Notes: generated by a model from the sequence alone, not told the origin. DNA of 64,000 nucleotides from Gammaproteobacteria bacterium (GCA_030147845.1 JASBUN010000036.1:124001-188000), one strand, 5' to 3'; numbered from the stretch's first letter, positions 17,082-25,937 are shown. Translations and numbers: made by a program.

Positions 17082-17347
17082 CCCTGCGTATCGACATTCT
17101 GCGCGCGACCGATGCCGCCTGGGCACCGCAGGTCAGCGGCTACACACTGCGATGGGCGTGGCGTGTCCGCAACGAACATGGCGACCTCATCACCGGTTTA
17201 GCGCCGCTGCGACGCGATGCGATGGCACGTGCCCGGGAATCGGCACGGCGGCTGCGGTCGATGCAGCAGTTTGGACACACCCACGAGCGCGGTGCACTGG
17301 CCTATCGGCATTTCAAAATTAACGGCCAGGATCGACCTGATGCGTGA
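17078..17347 (+). CDS. Early phage protein, unknown
   Basis: An 89-residue basic protein with a beta-rich first half (GYTLRWAWRVRNEHGDLITG) and an Arg-rich helix. It starts by ATGA overlap and overlaps gemA by 8 bp. No family recognised. Confidence 0.5.
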   Translation: MTLRIDILRATDAAWAPQVSGYTLRWAWRVRNEHGDLITGLAPLRRDAMARARESARRLRSMQQFGHTHERGALAYRHFKINGQDRPDA

Positions 17348-17738
17348 TCGCCGCAACGCCGACCTCGCCAAGATCCATCTGGCCAAGAAGCAACTCGGCC
17401 TCGATGACGACATCTATCGCGACATGCTATGGACCCTCGCGCGGGTGCGGTCGGCTGCGGATCTCGACGACGCAGGTCGTCAGGCGGTGCTCGATCACCT
17501 CAAGGCGCGTGGATTCACGGCGCGGCGTAAGCGCGGGCCGACGCCGGCCGGCGATCGCTCACCGCTGCTCAACAAGGTTTTCGCGCTGCTCGGCGACCGC
17601 CCCGTCACCTATGCCGAGGGCATCCTAAGACACATGTACCGCGACGCGGCGCCCGCGCGGCTGGAGTGGGCGAATCCCGAACAACTGCGCAAGGTCGTCG
17701 CGGCATTGAGCTATGACAAGCGGCGGCGCGCCGAATGA
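17340..17738 (+). CDS. GemA-like regulatory protein
   Basis: A 132-residue protein of the phage GemA family (DUF1018), recognised from LAKIHLAKKQLGLDDDIYRD near the start and the HMYRDAAPARLEWANPEQL end. In Mu, GemA influences host gene expression and DNA topology and is encoded before mor. The ATG at 17340 is chosen because family homology begins there. Confidence 0.85.
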   Translation: MRDRRNADLAKIHLAKKQLGLDDDIYRDMLWTLARVRSAADLDDAGRQAVLDHLKARGFTARRKRGPTPAGDRSPLLNKVFALLGDRPVTYAEGILRHMYRDAAPARLEWANPEQLRKVVAALSYDKRRRAE

Positions 17739-17764
17739 GTAACACCTGATGAGGAGATGAACTG

Positions 17765-17905
17765 ATGCTATTCGTGCTCGGAGTATTGATCGGTATCATA
17801 CTGGCCACCGCCGTGTGGTGGCGATGGTTGTATGTATGCATGGCCGAGGAACTTCCCGCGAAGCTGCGTAAGCGGCCAACTGTACCGGAGCGACCGTGCA
17901 AGTAA
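17765..17905 (+). CDS. 46-residue single-pass membrane protein
   Basis: GAGGAGATGAACTG precedes the ATG. Residues 2-25 form one hydrophobic segment ending in WWRW, followed by a basic tail. It overlaps the GTG start of the next gene by 10 bp. The size resembles small early membrane proteins of Mu-like phages. Function unknown. Confidence 0.55.
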   Translation: MLFVLGVLIGIILATAVWWRWLYVCMAEELPAKLRKRPTVPERPCK

Positions 17906-18462
17906 CCTGTCCCTGCTGCTCGGCTCGCTTCCCGATCGAAGCAGCGCTCGCCGACGACGCTGCGCGCCAAGCAGTCGCCGCTGCGCTGCGGCTGCCGGCA
18001 CCGCTCGGTGAGCTACTACTGCGTTATATCGCTCTTTTTCGTCCGATTAAACGCGCGTTGAGCTGGGATCGAGCGGCAAAGCTGCTGGACGAACTGTCTG
18101 CACCGATCCGTGCCGGCCAAGTCGAACGCAACGGACGCGTATGGGCCGCGCCACAGGACCGTTGGCGAGCGGCGCTGGAAGAGATGCTGGAGCGGCGCGA
18201 TAAGTTGACGTTGCCGCTCAAGTCCCACGGTTATCTATTCGAGATTGTCGCGGGTTTCGCGGCCAAGGGCGAGGCGCGCATCGAACAACAGGCCGAGACC
18301 GACAAACGTTATCGATCGAGCCGCGAGCACAGTAACGGCCCGGTCAAGGCCGCAAAAGTAATCGACCGCGGCAAAGGCCGCGCCGGCGCGCGCAAGATGC
18401 GCGAGCTGCTCTCCGGGCAAGCGACAAGTGATGACGATGCGAGCACTCCCGAACCGGATTGA
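17896..18462 (+). CDS. Phage protein with N-terminal zinc-knuckle-like motif
   Basis: A 188-residue protein with a GTG start. It opens VTCPCCSARF, a CxC/CxxC-like cluster followed by helices, a helical domain around residues 40-110 (FRPIKRALSWDRAAKLLDEL) and a basic, disordered C-terminal third. The layout suggests nucleic-acid binding, such as a replication or terminase accessory. It precedes and overlaps the mor-like gene. Family not recognised. Confidence 0.5.
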   Translation: MQVTCPCCSARFPIEAALADDAARQAVAAALRLPAPLGELLLRYIALFRPIKRALSWDRAAKLLDELSAPIRAGQVERNGRVWAAPQDRWRAALEEMLERRDKLTLPLKSHGYLFEIVAGFAAKGEARIEQQAETDKRYRSSREHSNGPVKAAKVIDRGKGRAGARKMRELLSGQATSDDDASTPEPD

Positions 18463-18871
18463 GGCCGCCAGCACCCTCCCCGATGATTGCCTGCCGGCTT
18501 CGGTGCGCGAGCTCGTGGATGTCATCGGCCTGGCGGCGGCGCTTGCCATTGTCGAGGCGCGCGGCGGTATCCGGCTGTGTGTGCCCAAGATGGCTGCGCC
18601 CGATCACTGGCTGGCTCAAGCCATCGGCATGCATGCCTTGCGCGCGTTGGTCGCCTATTACGGCGGCGAAGAAATCGAGATTGCCAAGTGCGCCGCGGCC
18701 ATGCAGCGCTTGCGCGAGCAAGAAATCGATGCCGCCGCCCAACAAGGCGAGACCAACACCACGCTGGCGCGTCGGTACGGCTATACCGAGCGCGGCATCC
18801 GTAAGTTGCGCCGGCGTGTCGAGGCACAGCGCGATGACGATCAGCCTGATCTGTTTGCCGCCGACGAGTAG
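18431..18871 (+). CDS. Mor/C-like transcriptional activator
   Basis: A 146-residue protein of the Mor family: SVRELVDVIGLAAALAIVEA, then GGIRLCVPK, a second AYYGGEEIEIAK repeat and a C-terminal helix-turn-helix (TLARRYGYTERGIRKLRRRV). In Mu, Mor activates the middle promoter and C the late promoters, binding a dyad just upstream of the -10 box. Two such dyads lie at 18910 and 28031, the first only 38 bp after this gene. I see just one Mor/C homologue here, so it may control both. Confidence 0.88.
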   Translation: MTMRALPNRIEAASTLPDDCLPASVRELVDVIGLAAALAIVEARGGIRLCVPKMAAPDHWLAQAIGMHALRALVAYYGGEEIEIAKCAAAMQRLREQEIDAAAQQGETNTTLARRYGYTERGIRKLRRRVEAQRDDDQPDLFAADE

Positions 18872-18908
18872 TTTGCGTAAGCTATTGGCGTCATCTTAGC
18901 GCCTTCCG

Positions 18909-18951
18909 CGGAACCCGTTCCCCCGCCATCCGTCGCCGTCCACCCTCTAAT
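18909..18951 (+). promoter_or_regulatory. Activator-dependent promoter before lysis genes
   Basis: The inverted repeat GGAAC-CC-GTTCC at 18910-18921 is followed after 24 bp by a -10 box TCTAAT at 18946-18951. There is no -35 box. The 17-bp sequence CGGAACCCGTTCCCCCG is identical to that at 28030-28046. This is the arrangement of a Mor- or C-activated promoter. The expected transcription start falls at or within 2 bp of the lysozyme ATG. Confidence 0.65.
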
Positions 18952-18959
18952 CTGGCGGC

Positions 18960-19514
18960 ATGTCGCAACCCATCACGCCAGACGCCAACGCGCTTATCGA
19001 CGCTATCCTCCAGCGTGAGGGAAGTGTCTACACCGACCGCGCCACGGACCGGGGTGGCCCGACCAAATACGGCATCACCCAGGCGACACTGGCCAAGTAT
19101 CGCGGTCATTCCGTCACCGCCGCCGACGTTGCCGCGTTGACGGAATCCGACGCGCGCACGATCTACCTGCGCGCGTATGTCGACGACCCCGAGTTTGACC
19201 ACATTGACGACGTGCACCTGCGCAGCCTGCTGGTCGACTCGGGCGTGCAGCACGGTCCTGAGCGCGCGGTGCGTTGGGTGCAGCGTGCCGCCGGCGTGAA
19301 GGTCGACGGCGTGCTCGGCCCCATTAGTCTTTCCGCCATCGACGCCGAGAACCCGCTCACGCTCTATATGCGCGTGCTGGCCCGGCGTGTGCGCTTTTAT
19401 GGTCGATTAATCTCCGCCGATCACACCCAGGCCGCCAACGCTGCGGGCTGGGCCAATCGTGTGGCTGCCTTTATTGATGACGATACCCTTTGGACACAGG
19501 AGTCCCGCTCATGA
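18960..19514 (+). CDS. Endolysin, GH108 N-acetylmuramidase
   Basis: A 184-residue endolysin. The GH108 domain has the catalytic Glu20 in LQREGSVYTD, followed by DRGGPTKYGIT, and the C-terminal half carries a peptidoglycan-binding region (GVLGPISLSAI). It cleaves murein glycan strands at lysis. No signal peptide is seen, so release needs the holin encoded next. The ATG at 18960 has no ribosome site and sits on the predicted transcription start, so the mRNA may be leaderless. Confidence 0.88.
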   Translation: MSQPITPDANALIDAILQREGSVYTDRATDRGGPTKYGITQATLAKYRGHSVTAADVAALTESDARTIYLRAYVDDPEFDHIDDVHLRSLLVDSGVQHGPERAVRWVQRAAGVKVDGVLGPISLSAIDAENPLTLYMRVLARRVRFYGRLISADHTQAANAAGWANRVAAFIDDDTLWTQESRS

Positions 19515-20086
19515 ATTGGTCTGACATTGGCGGCCTCGTCGCCAAGGCTGCGCCGATCGTCGGCACGTTGCTCGGTGGACCGGCCGGCGCCGCCGTCGGC
19601 GCACTAATATCCAGTGCGCTCGGTACCCCCGCGGAACCCGACGCCGTGGCAAAAGCCATCCAGGCCGATCCGCAATCGCTGGAACGCATCCGCAAGCTCG
19701 AACTCGATCACGAATCAGATCTCACACGCATGCATCTGGAAGCCGAGACCGCGCGGCTCACCCAGGTCAACCAGACCATGCGGGCCGAGGCGGCCAGCAA
19801 TGACGCGTACGTGCGTCGCTGGCGACCCACGTTTGGCTATCTCACGGCGCTCGCCTGGACAGTGCAGTGCTGCGCCATCGCGTGGTCGATTGTCGGTGCG
19901 CCGGCACAGGCCGGAAATGTGGCACAGGCCATCACGGCGCTCACGCCAATGTGGGGGGTGGCACTCGCCGTACTCGGCGTCAACGTCGCCAAGCGCTCAC
20001 AGGACAAGCAGGTCGCCGCCGGTCAGACCCCCGGTGTGGGTTTACTCGGCGCACTGGCCCAGCGCCTGGGTAAAGCGAATGGATGA
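19511..20086 (+). CDS. 3TM-type holin family protein
   Basis: A 191-residue protein with a Gly/Ala-rich hydrophobic N-terminal segment, a charged coiled-coil middle and two hydrophobic segments near residues 115-165 (TFGYLTALAWTVQCCAIAW). This is the pattern of the phage holin-3TM family found after the endolysin gene. It would permeabilise the inner membrane to release the muramidase. ATGA overlap with the endolysin stop couples their translation. Confidence 0.8.
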   Translation: MNWSDIGGLVAKAAPIVGTLLGGPAGAAVGALISSALGTPAEPDAVAKAIQADPQSLERIRKLELDHESDLTRMHLEAETARLTQVNQTMRAEAASNDAYVRRWRPTFGYLTALAWTVQCCAIAWSIVGAPAQAGNVAQAITALTPMWGVALAVLGVNVAKRSQDKQVAAGQTPGVGLLGALAQRLGKANG

Positions 20087-20294
20087 TATCGACCGCGCCC
20101 AGCAGCGCGAGGAACTGGACCGCGAGACGGCGGTGCGCGCGGCGCGTTCGGCGCAGCAGGAACAACCGTTGATGATCGACGGGCTTGCGCACTGCCGCGC
20201 GTGCGGCGATCCGATTCCACTATCGAGATTACGTGCGCGCCCCGGCGCGTGCCGCTGTATCGAGTGTCAGCAGCGATATGAGCGGAGGCCGTGA
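20079..20294 (+). CDS. TraR/DksA-type zinc finger protein
   Basis: A 71-residue protein with CRACGDPIP and CRCIECQQRYE, giving zinc ligands at Cys39, Cys42, Cys60 and Cys63. This is the C4 finger of TraR/DksA proteins, which enter the RNA polymerase secondary channel and mimic DksA with ppGpp. It is common in Mu-like phages at this place. It could shift host transcription during late growth. Confidence 0.85.
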   Translation: MDDIDRAQQREELDRETAVRAARSAQQEQPLMIDGLAHCRACGDPIPLSRLRARPGACRCIECQQRYERRP

Positions 20295-20615
20295 GTGGAC
20301 TACGAGGCGTGGAAGTTCTGGATCACGGTCGGACAGACATTCGCGACCGGTGTGCTGACGATCTGGCTATGGGCAGTCAATCGCCGCACCGTCCGCCGCG
20401 CGGAACTGGACCATAAGATGGCGCAACTCGACCGCCGCGTGACCATTGTGGAGCAGGACGTGCGGCATGGACCGTCGCATGGCGACATAAAAGAGCTGGG
20501 CCAGCGCCTCGAAGAGCTGCACGGCGACCTCAAGGAGATGCATGGTGGCCTGACCGGCATCCGTCGCGCTGTGGACCTCATGAACCAGCACCTACTCGAC
20601 CGGAGTGGCAAATGA
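20295..20615 (+). CDS. DUF2730 family membrane protein (Mu gp25-like)
   Basis: A 106-residue protein with a GTG start directly after the TraR stop. One transmembrane segment (residues 8-28, FWITVGQTFATGVLTIWLW) is followed by a long charged coiled coil. DUF2730 proteins occur in the Mu lysis region and may act as spanin-like or membrane accessory proteins; this is not established. Confidence 0.75.
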   Translation: MDYEAWKFWITVGQTFATGVLTIWLWAVNRRTVRRAELDHKMAQLDRRVTIVEQDVRHGPSHGDIKELGQRLEELHGDLKEMHGGLTGIRRAVDLMNQHLLDRSGK

Positions 20616-20908
20616 ACTACGCAGAGCTGATCGCCGCGGATCTTCGTCTCGTGATCCTGCAGGCGCTGGAGCAAGATCCGGACTACTCGCATAACGACAG
20701 CGTCATCAATGCGGTGCTGGGCGCTGTCGGTCATGCAATCTCGCGCGACCGCGTGCGCACCGAGCTGCATTGGCTTGCCGAGCAGGGGTTGATTCATGTC
20801 ACCGACATGAGCGGTGTGCTGGTGGCTAAGCTCACCGGCCGCGGTGTCGATGTGGCGTTGGGCTATGCGCGCGTGCCGGGTGTGGCGCGCCCGCGTCCGG
20901 AAGCTTGA
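20612..20908 (+). CDS. Mu gp26-like winged-helix protein (VpaChn25_0724 family)
   Basis: A 98-residue protein with an ArsR-like winged helix (SRDRVRTELHWLAEQGLIHV). It overlaps the DUF2730 stop by ATGA and precedes the terminase genes, the position of Mu gp26. Function in Mu is not known. Confidence 0.7.
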   Translation: MNYAELIAADLRLVILQALEQDPDYSHNDSVINAVLGAVGHAISRDRVRTELHWLAEQGLIHVTDMSGVLVAKLTGRGVDVALGYARVPGVARPRPEA

Positions 20909-20910
20909 TC

Positions 20911-21063
20911 ATGTTACTTGTCCGGGCGACTCGTCGCAAAGCGCTGCGCACGGTATTTCTGTTTCTAGGCGCGACGATCGGCGCGCTCGCTGCCGTCGAA
21001 TGGTTGGACGATCGCATTGAAGCACGCAAGGACCATGATTATGTCGCGCGCATCATCCGTTGA
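20911..21063 (+). CDS. 50-residue single-pass membrane protein
   Basis: A short protein with a basic N-terminus, one hydrophobic segment (VFLFLGATIGALAAVEWL) and a charged tail. It starts 2 bp after the gp26-like gene and overlaps the small terminase by 23 bp. It could be a lysis accessory such as a spanin component, but there is no lipobox. Confidence 0.5.
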   Translation: MLLVRATRRKALRTVFLFLGATIGALAAVEWLDDRIEARKDHDYVARIIR

Positions 21064-21625
21064 GCAGTTACCACCGGATATCCTAGAGCAGCTGCAAGCG
21101 CTGCTGCGCGACCCGCGCGTGTCTCAACTGCAGGCCACGGCGCGCATCAATGACGTGCTCGGTGAGCACGGTCACGATGGGCGTGTCTCCAAGAGCGCGG
21201 TCAATCGTTACCACCTGAAAATGGAGAAAGTCGGCGAGCGCTTACGTCAGTCGCGCCAAGTGGCCGAGATGTGGATCGGTAAACTCGGCGCCACGCCGCA
21301 AGGTCAAATGGGGCACCTCATCAATGAGATTCTCCGCACGCTCGCCTTCGACATGTCGATGCAATTGCAGGATGACGCCGTGGCAGCCGTCGATGCAGAG
21401 TCGCGCGCCGGTGTTATAGGCATGCTCAAGGAGCTGTCGCTCAGCGTGGTCCGGCTAGAGCGCGCAGCCAGTGAAAACGTGAAGCGCGAAGAGACCATTC
21501 GCCAACAGGAGCGCGCCAAGGCCGCTGAGGCGGCCGCAAACGCTGCGGAGCGCAGCTTGGTCAGCCAAGGTATGAGTCGCGCATCGATCGACACGATCAA
21601 GCGCGAGATACTGGGGATCGCTTAA
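21041..21625 (+). CDS. DUF3486 family protein, small terminase-like (Mu gp27)
   Basis: A 194-residue helical protein. The first 80 residues hold a helix-turn-helix (LQATARINDVLGEHGHDGRVSKSAVNRY), and the rest is a long helix with a Lys/Glu-rich coiled coil. DUF3486 members lie just before the Mu large terminase and are taken as the DNA-recognising small subunit. Start chosen at MSRASSVEQ. Confidence 0.85.
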   Translation: MSRASSVEQLPPDILEQLQALLRDPRVSQLQATARINDVLGEHGHDGRVSKSAVNRYHLKMEKVGERLRQSRQVAEMWIGKLGATPQGQMGHLINEILRTLAFDMSMQLQDDAVAAVDAESRAGVIGMLKELSLSVVRLERAASENVKREETIRQQERAKAAEAAANAAERSLVSQGMSRASIDTIKREILGIA

Positions 21626-23193
21626 TGGATACCGCGCTGCATCCCGTGACTGACGCGGTCAGGGGCGTGCTGCTGGGTTACCAGATCGATTGGGTAGCCG
21701 ATGAGTCGCCGCTCAAGATCGCCGAGAAATCCCGCCGCACGGGTCTGACCTGGGCCGAGGCCGCCGACGCGGTGCTGACCGCATCGGCGGCAAAGACCGC
21801 CGGCGGCACCAATCACTATTACGTCGGCTCCAACAAGGAAATGGCGATCGAGTTCATCGACGCCTGCGCCATGTGGGCGCGGGCGTTCGACCGCGCGGCA
21901 TCGGAAGTCGAGGAAGAGGTGTTCGTCGATGAGGACAAGGACATCCTCACCTTTACCATCCGCTTCGCCTCCGGGCTCAAGATCCAGGCGCTGAGCTCGC
22001 GCCCGTCCAACCTGCGCGGCCGGCAGGGCAATGTGACGATCGATGAAGCGGCCCACCATGAGCACTTGGCCGAGGTCCTAAAGGCCGCGCTGGCGCTCAC
22101 CATGTGGGGCGCCAAAGTGCGGTTAATTAGTAGTCACAACGGTGTCGAAAATCTGTTTAACGAGATTATCCAGGACAGCCGCGCCGGTAAGAAGCGCTAC
22201 AGCGTGCACCGCATCACCTTGGACGATGCGTGCCGTGATGGCCTATATCGACGTATCTGCGAGGTGCGCGGGATCAAGTGGTCGCAGGAAGCCGAGGATC
22301 AGTGGAAGGCCAACCTGCTGCGCGATACCGCCACGCAGGAAGATGCGCAGGAGGAGTATTACTGCGTACCTAAGAGTGGCGGCGGAGCGTACCTATCCCG
22401 CGCACTCATTGAGGCGCGCATGGTTGACGCGCCGGTATTACGGTTCGAGGGCTCGACCGAGTTCAACGCGTGGCCAGAACCTCTGCGCGAGGCCGAGGTC
22501 CGCGACTGGTGTGAGCGCGAGCTGCGCCCGCCGTTGGCTGACCTTGATCCCGCCCTCTTGCATGCCTTTGGCGAGGACTTCGGACGTAGCGCCGACCTGA
22601 CCGTGATCGCGCCGGTGGCACTGACGCAAGACCTGCGCCGATGTGTACCGTTTCTCGTTGAGCTGCGCAACGTGCCGTTCCGCCAGCAGGAGCAGATCCT
22701 CAACTATATCGTCGATCGCCTGCCACGGTTGATGGCCGGCGCGCTGGATGCGCGCGGCAACGGTCAGTACCTCGCCGAACAGGCGGGTTACCGCTACGGC
22801 ACGGGACGCATCGAGGCGGTGATGCTGTCCCAGTCCTGGTACCTGGAGCATATGCCAAGATTTAAAGCGGCCTTCGAGGATGATCTGATCGCGCTGCCGC
22901 GCGACATGGATGTGCTCAACGATCTGCGCGCCATCCAGGTGATCAAGGGGATCCCGAAGTTACCCGATGCCAAGACCGGCGATCAGAAAAACCGACACGG
23001 CGATGCGGCGATCGCCATCGCGCTCGCATATTACGCCAGCCTACAGGACACCGTCGAGATCGAGTTCCAGTCCACCGGGCTGCGCGAGACCCGGGCGACC
23101 TTTGACGGCTATGGTGGCGCCGAGCGCAGCACCGTCCAGAATGACGTCGGCTTCGGTACGGTCGCTGGCGGCAATGACTTTGGAGGCTTCTGA
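21625..23193 (+). CDS. Terminase large subunit (Mu gp28-like)
   Basis: A 522-residue packaging motor. The ATPase part has a Walker A-like EKSRRTGLTW near residue 33 and Walker B NVTIDEAAHHE near 140. The C-terminal nuclease has acidic residues in GEDFGRSADLTV and in KNRHGDAAIAIAL. It translocates DNA into the prohead and cuts host DNA beyond the right end, as headful packaging in Mu requires. It starts one base after the small terminase frame. Confidence 0.92.
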   Translation: MDTALHPVTDAVRGVLLGYQIDWVADESPLKIAEKSRRTGLTWAEAADAVLTASAAKTAGGTNHYYVGSNKEMAIEFIDACAMWARAFDRAASEVEEEVFVDEDKDILTFTIRFASGLKIQALSSRPSNLRGRQGNVTIDEAAHHEHLAEVLKAALALTMWGAKVRLISSHNGVENLFNEIIQDSRAGKKRYSVHRITLDDACRDGLYRRICEVRGIKWSQEAEDQWKANLLRDTATQEDAQEEYYCVPKSGGGAYLSRALIEARMVDAPVLRFEGSTEFNAWPEPLREAEVRDWCERELRPPLADLDPALLHAFGEDFGRSADLTVIAPVALTQDLRRCVPFLVELRNVPFRQQEQILNYIVDRLPRLMAGALDARGNGQYLAEQAGYRYGTGRIEAVMLSQSWYLEHMPRFKAAFEDDLIALPRDMDVLNDLRAIQVIKGIPKLPDAKTGDQKNRHGDAAIAIALAYYASLQDTVEIEFQSTGLRETRATFDGYGGAERSTVQNDVGFGTVAGGNDFGGF

Positions 23194-24662
23194 TGAGTGA
23201 CACGCCCAAGCGCCCTGACGGCAACGAGATCGCCACCACCGGTGACGGCCGCGACATCACCCGCGGCTGGGTCTCCCCGAATTGGCTGCTACCGCCGGAA
23301 GACACGGTGCTGCGGGCACGTGGTGGTGGCAATCTCGAAATCTACCGTGAAGTACTCCGCGATGAACAGGTAGCCGCCACGTTCGCCCAGCGCCGCCTCG
23401 CGGTAGTGAGTAAAGAATGGGAAGTGCAGCCCGGCGGGAAAAAGCGCCAGGACAAAGCGGCGGCTGACTTTCTGCGAGAGCAATTGAAGGCAGTGAACTT
23501 CGACCGCGCCACCGACACGATGCTCTACGGTGTGTTTTATGGCTATTCCGTGGCCGAATGCTTATGGGCGCGCGAGGGTCGTTACGTCACGCTCGATGAT
23601 ATCAAGGTGCGCGATCGTCGCCGATTTGCTTTCGACGGTGCATACCGACTGCGGCTGCGCACCATGCACGATCCCATGCCTGGCGAACTGCTCCCACCCG
23701 CGAAATTCTGGCACTTTCGCACCGGAGCTGACCATGACGACGAACCCTATGGATTGGGCCTCGCGCATTGGCTGTACTGGCCGGTGCAGTTCAAGCGCCA
23801 AGGCATGAAATTCTGGCTGATCTTTCTGGAGAAGTTCGGCCAACCCACCGCACGAGGGACCTATCCTGCCAACGCAACCGCCGAAGAGCGCACCCGCCTG
23901 CTGCAGGCGTTGCGCGCGATCCAGACCGACTCGGGTCTGATCATACCAGAAGGTATGCAGGTGGACCTGATCGAAGCGGCCCGTTCGGGCACGGCGGATT
24001 ACACCGCGCTGTATGACCGCATGGACAAGGCGATTGCCAAGGCCGTGTTGGGACAAACAGCGAGCACCGAGGGCACGGCGGGCAAGCTCGGTAACGAAAC
24101 CTTACAGCAAGAGGTGCGCGCCGATCTGGTCAAGGCGGATGCAGATCTGGTGTGCGAATCGTTCAATCGCACGGTCGCACGATGGCTGACGGCCTGGAAC
24201 TTCCCAACCGCCAGCGCCCCACGTGTATGGCGTCGCGTCGAAGAGCCCGAAGATACCAACAAACTCGCTGAACGTGATCAGCGTATCTACCAGATGGGCT
24301 ACAAGCCGACGCTGGGCTATATCACCGATGTGTATGGCGGTGAGTGGACCGAGACATCGCCGCCGCCTGTCGTACCGACTACACCGGCCACGGCGGCCTT
24401 TGCCGAGGGCGATGCCACTGACAGCGTCGATCAACAAACCGCGCGTCTCGGACGGGAGGCCGACGTGCCGATACGGGATATGATCACGGTGATTCGCACG
24501 CTGTTGGACAAGGCCGGCTCCCTGGAGCAATTCCGCGATGCGCTCATTGACGCTTACCCGACGCTGAGTACCGACCACTTCGCCGAGATGATGGCTAAGG
24601 CGCTGACCGCCGCCGAACTCGCCGGCCGTTATGACATTGTGGAGCAGGCACTTGGCGGTTGA
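23193..24662 (+). CDS. Portal protein, DUF935 (Mu gp29-like)
   Basis: A 489-residue portal. Features of DUF935 are RGWVSPNWLLPPEDTVLRAR at the start, the KFWHFRTG segment and FLEKFGQPTARGTYPANAT in the middle. It forms the dodecameric ring at one capsid vertex through which DNA enters. Its start overlaps the terminase stop, and its end overlaps the head morphogenesis gene. Confidence 0.92.
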   Translation: MSDTPKRPDGNEIATTGDGRDITRGWVSPNWLLPPEDTVLRARGGGNLEIYREVLRDEQVAATFAQRRLAVVSKEWEVQPGGKKRQDKAAADFLREQLKAVNFDRATDTMLYGVFYGYSVAECLWAREGRYVTLDDIKVRDRRRFAFDGAYRLRLRTMHDPMPGELLPPAKFWHFRTGADHDDEPYGLGLAHWLYWPVQFKRQGMKFWLIFLEKFGQPTARGTYPANATAEERTRLLQALRAIQTDSGLIIPEGMQVDLIEAARSGTADYTALYDRMDKAIAKAVLGQTASTEGTAGKLGNETLQQEVRADLVKADADLVCESFNRTVARWLTAWNFPTASAPRVWRRVEEPEDTNKLAERDQRIYQMGYKPTLGYITDVYGGEWTETSPPPVVPTTPATAAFAEGDATDSVDQQTARLGREADVPIRDMITVIRTLLDKAGSLEQFRDALIDAYPTLSTDHFAEMMAKALTAAELAGRYDIVEQALGG

Positions 24663-25872
24663 CTACGGCTCGCTGTCGTTTCAGCAGCAGATCGACTTCT
24701 TTCGCCAGAAGGTCAATCTGCCCACACAGGCATGGACCGATTTGTGGCACGGCATGCACGCCCGCGCCTTTGTGGTCGCCGGAGCCACCCGTGACGAACT
24801 GCTGACCGATCTGCGCGGCGCTGTCGACAAAGCCATCAGCCAGGGCACTACATTGGCCGAGTTTCGCAACGACTTCGACGCCTTGGTCGCGCATCACGGC
24901 TGGACATACAACGGCGGGCGCAACTGGCGCACGCGCGTGATCTACGAGACCAATCTGCGCACCAGCTACATGGCCGGGCGATATCAGCAGATGCAGGCGG
25001 TCAAGCGTACCCGACCCTACTGGCGCTACCGGCACAACGACAGCGTGGCGCACCCTCGCCCGCAACACCTGGCGTGGGACGGTATTGTGCTGGCCGCCGA
25101 TGACCCCTGGTGGGATACCCACTTCACGCCCAACGGTTGGGGGTGCCGGTGTTATATCGAGACGCTAAGCGAGCGCGATTTACAGCGCCTAGGCAAAAGC
25201 GGGCCGGACACCGCACCGGCGCTGGACATGCAACCGGTGACCGTGGGCGCGCGGGGTCCGAGCCCGCGCACCGTCGAAGTACCAGCCGGCATTGATCCGG
25301 GCTGGGCGTACAACGTGGGACAAGCGGCCTGGGGAAAACCGCTATCGCAGCAGACGATGGCGGCGTGGAAAGCCCAGGGCGGCAAAGCCTGGACATCGCT
25401 CACACCCGGTACCGCACGCACATATGATCGTCCGGCGCGCATCCCATTCGACACGCCGACCACCGCGCTCAGTAAACGCCTGAAGACGCAAGCTGCGGTC
25501 GCCGATGAACTGACCCAACTCATCGGTGGACCAGAGCAGGTGTTTAAAACGCCCGCCGGTCTGCCTGTCCTGGTGGACGCCCAGGCGCTGGCTGCGCATA
25601 TCGACCCGAAACGCTCCGAGTATCTGGCCCTCATCACAGATACCATCAAGAATCCGTTCGAGCAGTGGCTCGCCTTCGAACGTCATGAGGGGACCGGCCA
25701 AGTTGTGTTGCGCAGCCGCGTGCTCAAAGCCTTTCAGCTGGATAAGCGTCGTGGCGTAATTGTCGTATGCAATGCCGTGAAGGGGATGCTTGAGGCTTGG
25801 ACGTTGATCCCAACCTCAGACCAGCGGTATCTGGAACGCCAGCGGCGGGGGTTATTGCTGTACGGCAGGTGA
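24652..25872 (+). CDS. Phage head morphogenesis protein F (Mu gp30-like) with C-terminal PBECR-type domain
   Basis: A 406-residue protein. Residues 1-180 match the SPP1 gp7/Mu F family: MAVDYGSLSFQQQIDFFRQK at the start, then TNLRTSYMAGRYQQM and PWWDTHFTPNGWGCRCYIE. The C-terminal ~110 residues (PEQVFKTPAGLPVLVDAQAL to the end) look like the phage Barnase-EndoU-ColicinE5-RelE-like fold (PBECR) attached to such proteins, possibly a nuclease ejected with DNA. TTG at 24652 is preferred because GGAG lies 7 bp upstream and homology begins there. An ATG at 24631 lacks a ribosome site. Confidence 0.82.
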   Translation: MAVDYGSLSFQQQIDFFRQKVNLPTQAWTDLWHGMHARAFVVAGATRDELLTDLRGAVDKAISQGTTLAEFRNDFDALVAHHGWTYNGGRNWRTRVIYETNLRTSYMAGRYQQMQAVKRTRPYWRYRHNDSVAHPRPQHLAWDGIVLAADDPWWDTHFTPNGWGCRCYIETLSERDLQRLGKSGPDTAPALDMQPVTVGARGPSPRTVEVPAGIDPGWAYNVGQAAWGKPLSQQTMAAWKAQGGKAWTSLTPGTARTYDRPARIPFDTPTTALSKRLKTQAAVADELTQLIGGPEQVFKTPAGLPVLVDAQALAAHIDPKRSEYLALITDTIKNPFEQWLAFERHEGTGQVVLRSRVLKAFQLDKRRGVIVVCNAVKGMLEAWTLIPTSDQRYLERQRRGLLLYGR

Positions 25873-25925
25873 TTGATGGGGCCCTCGCTCCCGATGCACC
25901 GGGCGGGCGAACCTCGCGCGCTATC

Positions 25926-25937
25926 GGGGTGCACCCC
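25926..25937. repeat. 12-bp perfect palindrome between F and G genes
   Basis: GGGGTGCACCCC lies in the 100-bp gap between the F and G genes. It could be a protein site or a short RNA hairpin. Confidence 0.4.
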
